This document shows positions 63,462 through 64,000 of a stretch of DNA of 64,000 bases, in pieces. Source of the stretch: Oscillospiraceae bacterium (GTDB lineage Bacteria > Bacillota > Clostridia > Oscillospirales > Ruminococcaceae); the NCBI GenBank assembly GCA_900768705.1, contig CAAGEB010000075.1, positions 1 through 64,000 on the forward strand. Reading direction: 5' to 3'. Under the pieces are notes generated by a model that was not told the origin of the DNA, ran no database searches, and was given only the letters and a program-made list of their open reading frames with translations. A program made the position numbers and the translations under genes. Position 1 is the stretch's first letter. Every line of letters begins with the position of its first letter.

Positions 63462-63490
63462 TTGAAAAACATAGATAAATGTGCTACAAT
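63462..63490 (+). promoter_or_regulatory. Predicted promoter for the azlC-like gene
   Basis: TTGAAA at 63462-63467, a 17-bp spacer and TACAAT at 63485-63490, about 50 bp before the start. Confidence 0.65.
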
Positions 63491-63540
63491 AACAATTAGT
63501 GTGTTTTCAGCACCTTAATACAAAATTAACCAAGGATCTG

Positions 63541-64000
63541 ATGATAGCTATGACAAATAAAGGGTACACATATTTGATGGGATTTAAGGACGGGCTTCCG
63601 ATTGCTCTGGGGTATCTGTCCGTTTCATTTACTTTCGGCATTACTGCGGTTAATATGGGTCTGCCGCCCATAACGGCAATACTGATTTCACTTACAAATG
63701 TAACCAGTGCAGGTCAGGTGGCGGGTATAGGAATAATCGCCGGACACGGCGGGCTTATTGAAATGGCAATGGCGCAGTTGATAATTAATCTGCGGTATGC
63801 GTTGATGAGCCTTTCTCTTTCCCAAAAGCTGGACGAAAAGTACAACCTGTTCCACCGCCTTACTACTTCATTCTGCATTACAGATGAGGTATTTGCGGTG
63901 GCTGCGGCAAAACCCGGTGAAATTCCCGCACGGTATATGTACGGACTGATAACGCTTCCTTATCTTTTCTGGGCGGGAGGAACGGCGATTGGCGCACTGC
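63541..64000 (+). CDS. azlC: AzlC family branched-chain amino acid permease, 5' part
   Basis: A partial gene that runs off the window. The 153 visible codons read GFKDGLPIALGYLSVSFTFG, followed by hydrophobic helices and LRYALMSLSLSQKL, the hallmark of AzlC. AzlC works with the small AzlD to export branched-chain amino acids or analogues. The partner gene would be just downstream, outside the window. ATG 63541 has AAGGA four bases upstream; ATG 63550 is an alternative. Confidence 0.88.
   Translation, partial: MIAMTNKGYTYLMGFKDGLPIALGYLSVSFTFGITAVNMGLPPITAILISLTNVTSAGQVAGIGIIAGHGGLIEMAMAQLIINLRYALMSLSLSQKLDEKYNLFHRLTTSFCITDEVFAVAAAKPGEIPARYMYGLITLPYLFWAGGTAIGAL

Overview
The window reads as chromosomal DNA of an anaerobic Firmicute (class Clostridia), most likely a Ruminococcus-like member of the Oscillospirales. 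The pointers are the SCIFF ranthipeptide locus, the yloU/yloV/recG and DUF1858/trmK/nif3/rqcH gene groups, TTGAAA-17-TATAAT promoters, strong Shine-Dalgarno sites, and a Bacillus-type late flagellar cluster beside a Gram-positive type IV pilus locus. The genus is an inference. I see no rRNA, tRNA, CRISPR array, phage or transposase gene. The only mobile-looking DNA is a family of small palindromic repeats.

Layout. 1-303: gene-free, repeat-bearing. 304-1949 (-): ACT protein and UPF0210/DUF711 protein. 2175-7625 (+): PHP phosphatase, Lrp regulator, aminotransferase, ispE, Asp23-like and FakA-like genes. 7789-9816 (+): recG. 10053-13686 (+): an acidic membrane-anchored protein, the SCIFF precursor with its radical SAM maturase, and an HtrA protease. 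13791-27088 (-): eleven closely packed genes (DUF1858, trmK, nif3-like, rqcH, valS, GNAT, nucleotidyltransferase, HD-GYP, APH-like kinase, sbcD, sbcC). They can be read as one transcript from a single promoter with an 18-bp palindrome near its start site. 27293-30527 (+): YwaF-like membrane protein and leuS. 30826-32873 (-): GtrA and a FAD oxidoreductase. 33171-35528 (-): glgP.

35952-51792 is a type IV pilus locus: platform protein PilC, a PilM-PilN fusion, PilO, a PilX-like large surface protein, two minor prepilins, divergent prepilin peptidase PilD, extension ATPase PilB, retraction ATPase PilT and four further pilins. Three of those four pilins have their own promoter. 51990-61202 is a late flagellar operon (flgM-flgN-flgK-flgL-DUF6470-fliW-csrA-fliD-fliS-fliT-like) behind a textbook sigma-28 promoter; flagellin itself is not here. 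Surface motility by pili (PilB/PilT) and swimming by flagella are therefore encoded side by side. The MshEN-like domain of PilB and the HD-GYP protein suggest cyclic-di-GMP input. 61264-64000 holds a PflX-like radical SAM protein, a LacI-family regulator and the start of an azlC-like permease gene cut by the window end.

The most unusual items are: the TTAA-ended palindromic repeat family with ACGA-loop hairpins; a beta-rich module that seems to recur four times in an oversized FlgL and again in FliD; an approximately 100-residue cytosolic insertion in the prepilin peptidase; the PilM-PilN fusion; and the AT-rich, cysteine-rich PilX-like pilus protein. All functional calls rest on motif recognition by eye; no database search was run.
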